A DNA stretch of 23,965 bases from JALZAA01 sp036005605 (GTDB lineage: Bacteria > Actinomycetota > Acidimicrobiia > IMCC26256 > JACDBD01), in assembly GCA_036005605.1 (NCBI GenBank), contig DASYQJ010000281.1, positions 1 through 23,965 on the forward strand, written 5' to 3'. This document shows, in pieces, positions 20,564 to 23,965 of this stretch. Under the pieces are notes generated by a model, which made no database searches, was not told the DNA's origin, and worked only from the letters and a program-made list of their open reading frames with translations. Position 1 is the first letter of the stretch. The number at the start of each line of letters is the position of its first letter. Position numbers and translations under genes: made by a program.

Positions 20564-21700
20564 CTACCTGTGGGGCTCGTCCGACCGCGACGGTGCGCCG
20601 CCGTCGCGCTGCCGGCGCCACTGGAGGTACGCCTCGACGAACGGGTCGAGCTCACCGTCGAGGACGGACTGGACGTTGCCGGTCTCGTAGCGCGTGCGCT
20701 CGTCCTTCACGAGCTGGTACGGCGCAAGCGTGTAACTGCGGATCTGACTGCCGAACGCGACGTCCTTCTTCTCGCCCGACAGCGAGTCGAGCTCCTGCTG
20801 TCGTTCGAGCCGCTGCCGTTCGGCGAGACGCGCGGCGAGGATCTGCATCGCCTTGGCCCGGTTCTGGATCTGGGACCGCTCGTTCTGGACCGACACGACG
20901 ATGCCCGTCGGCACGTGCGTGATACGTACTGCAGAGTCTGTGACGTTGACGTGCTGGCCACCCGCACCCGACGACCGGTACGTATCGATCCGCAGGTCAC
21001 TGGGATCGATCTCGGGCTCCTCGGTGTGCTCGAGTGCCGGCACCGCGTCGAAGGACGCGAACGCAGTCTGGCGCCGCGCGTTGGCGTCGAATGGAGAGAT
21101 GCGAATGAGGCGGTGCACGCCCTTCTCGCCCTGCAGCAACCCGAACGCGTACCGACCCTTGACGATGAACGTCGCCGACGTGATGCCTGCTTCCGTGCCC
21201 TCTTGGACCTCGTCGAGCTCGACATCGAAGCCGCGCCGCTCTGCCCAGCGCATGTACATGCGCAACAACATCTCGGTCCAATCCTGCGCGTCGGTGCCGC
21301 CCGCTCCCGAGTGGACCTCGCAGATGGCATCGCGCTCGTCGTGCTCGCCGGTGAACAGCGCGCGCAGCTCCAGCTTGTCGAGGTCGTCGGACAACGCCGT
21401 AGCGCCGGCGTCGATCTCCGGCTCGACCGAGCTATCGCCCTCCTCGCGGCCGAGCTGGAACAGCGTCTCGATCTCCGAGATTCGCTCCTCGAGGCCGTCG
21501 AAGACCTCGAGGTCGTCGCGTATCCGAGCGAGCTCGGTCGTGACCTTGCGCGCCTTGTCCTGGTCGTCCCACAGGTCGGGCCGGCTCGCCTCGTGCTCCA
21601 GCTCGGCCAACCGGTTCCGCGCCGCGTCGATCTGGAGATAAGCGCGGGCGTCGTCGACGCGGCGGCGGAGATCGGCCAGCAGTTCTGTGAAGTCGCGCAT
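20564..21700 (-). CDS. prfB: Peptide chain release factor 2
   Basis: A 378-residue RF2. The stop-codon recognition tripeptide SPF is at 202-204 (RISPFDANARR), which recognises UGA and UAA, and the catalytic GGQ is at 247-249 (YRSSGAGGQHVNVTDSAVRITH, starting 241). N-terminal helical domain 1 and domain 4 are complete. The coding frame runs uninterrupted from ATG 21700, so there is no in-frame UGA or programmed +1 frameshift of the kind that autoregulates E. coli prfB. It follows secA after 30 bases, without an evident ribosome binding site. Position between secA and ftsE is a common actinobacterial order. The released protein terminates translation on the ribosome. Confidence 0.97.
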   Translation of the reverse strand: MRDFTELLADLRRRVDDARAYLQIDAARNRLAELEHEASRPDLWDDQDKARKVTTELARIRDDLEVFDGLEERISEIETLFQLGREEGDSSVEPEIDAGATALSDDLDKLELRALFTGEHDERDAICEVHSGAGGTDAQDWTEMLLRMYMRWAERRGFDVELDEVQEGTEAGITSATFIVKGRYAFGLLQGEKGVHRLIRISPFDANARRQTAFASFDAVPALEHTEEPEIDPSDLRIDTYRSSGAGGQHVNVTDSAVRITHVPTGIVVSVQNERSQIQNRAKAMQILAARLAERQRLERQQELDSLSGEKKDVAFGSQIRSYTLAPYQLVKDERTRYETGNVQSVLDGELDPFVEAYLQWRRQRDGGAPSRSDEPHR

Positions 21701-21730
21701 CGCGAAGGGTGCGGGTGTGGGCGCCGCGGT

Positions 21731-23965
<2,235 letters not shown>

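Noticed and set aside
20521..20566. Stem CCCCAC/GTGGGG at the prfB end as a terminator
   Set aside because: The loop is 15 bases, there is no T run and one arm is coding, so support is too weak.
20446..20655. N-terminal extension of FtsE
   Set aside because: Homologues begin at MIRFEGVTKTY; the extension is low-complexity and enters the prfB end.
21600..21700. Programmed frameshift site in prfB
   Set aside because: The frame is open from ATG 21700 through both recognition motifs, with no in-frame UGA, so no frameshift is needed.

Overview
The window is GC-rich, gene-dense chromosomal DNA that reads as a mycothiol- and F420-using actinobacterium. The support is a MDMPI-type mycothiol-dependent enzyme, an F420-type luciferase-like oxidoreductase, a cyclic-nucleotide-gated Pat-like acetyltransferase like those of mycobacteria, many GTG starts, and several starts with a TANNNT element placed for leaderless transcription. 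A deep-branching class such as Acidimicrobiia is possible, but I cannot prove it from this window. I see no tRNA, rRNA, CRISPR, transposase or prophage genes.

Layout. 1-2713: a truncated cNMP-binding/GNAT acetyltransferase (minus), diverging from a YCII/DGPF protein and an ECF42-type sigma factor (plus) with a plausible self-recognised promoter. 2717-6527: a tight seven-gene minus-strand run, in transcription order cupin, ArsR, SRPBCC, VOC, ASCH-like/winged-helix protein, DUF2461 protein and CPBP protease. 6637-7583: YqgE/AlgH and a NYN-domain protein (plus). 7593-8978: a secreted neutral zinc metallopeptidase made of two repeats, the second without zinc ligands (minus). 9063-11922: an unrecognised protein, a TesB-like thioesterase and an LLM oxidoreductase (plus). 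11906-13407: an acyl-CoA desaturase and a divergent TetR regulator around a perfect 18-bp palindrome. 13404-14868: a MDMPI-family enzyme and a SRAP (YedK/HMCES) protein, the latter carrying a short repeat element in frame. 15046-16786: a TetR-hotdog thioesterase-GNAT operon behind a palindromic operator. 16897-17532: a 1-Cys peroxiredoxin. 17560-23965: the conserved block secA (5' end off the window), prfB, ftsE, ftsX and an M23/coiled-coil hydrolase, all minus.

How genes work together. FtsE and FtsX with the adjacent coiled-coil M23 protein look like a division-site cell-wall hydrolase module (FtsEX-EnvC logic). The ECF42 and YCII genes form a known one-component-like sigma module. TetR-desaturase and TetR-thioesterase-GNAT look like two separate lipid or acyl-CoA related regulons. 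Two related GNAT acetyltransferases lie about 15 kb apart, only one with a cNMP sensor.

No gap between genes exceeds about 180 bases, so there is no long unexplained stretch. I did not find a clearly new multi-gene system. The best leads are the half-dead tandem metallopeptidase, the repeat inserted in the SRAP gene, and promoters that seem to use the upstream gene's stop codon as part of the -10 box.
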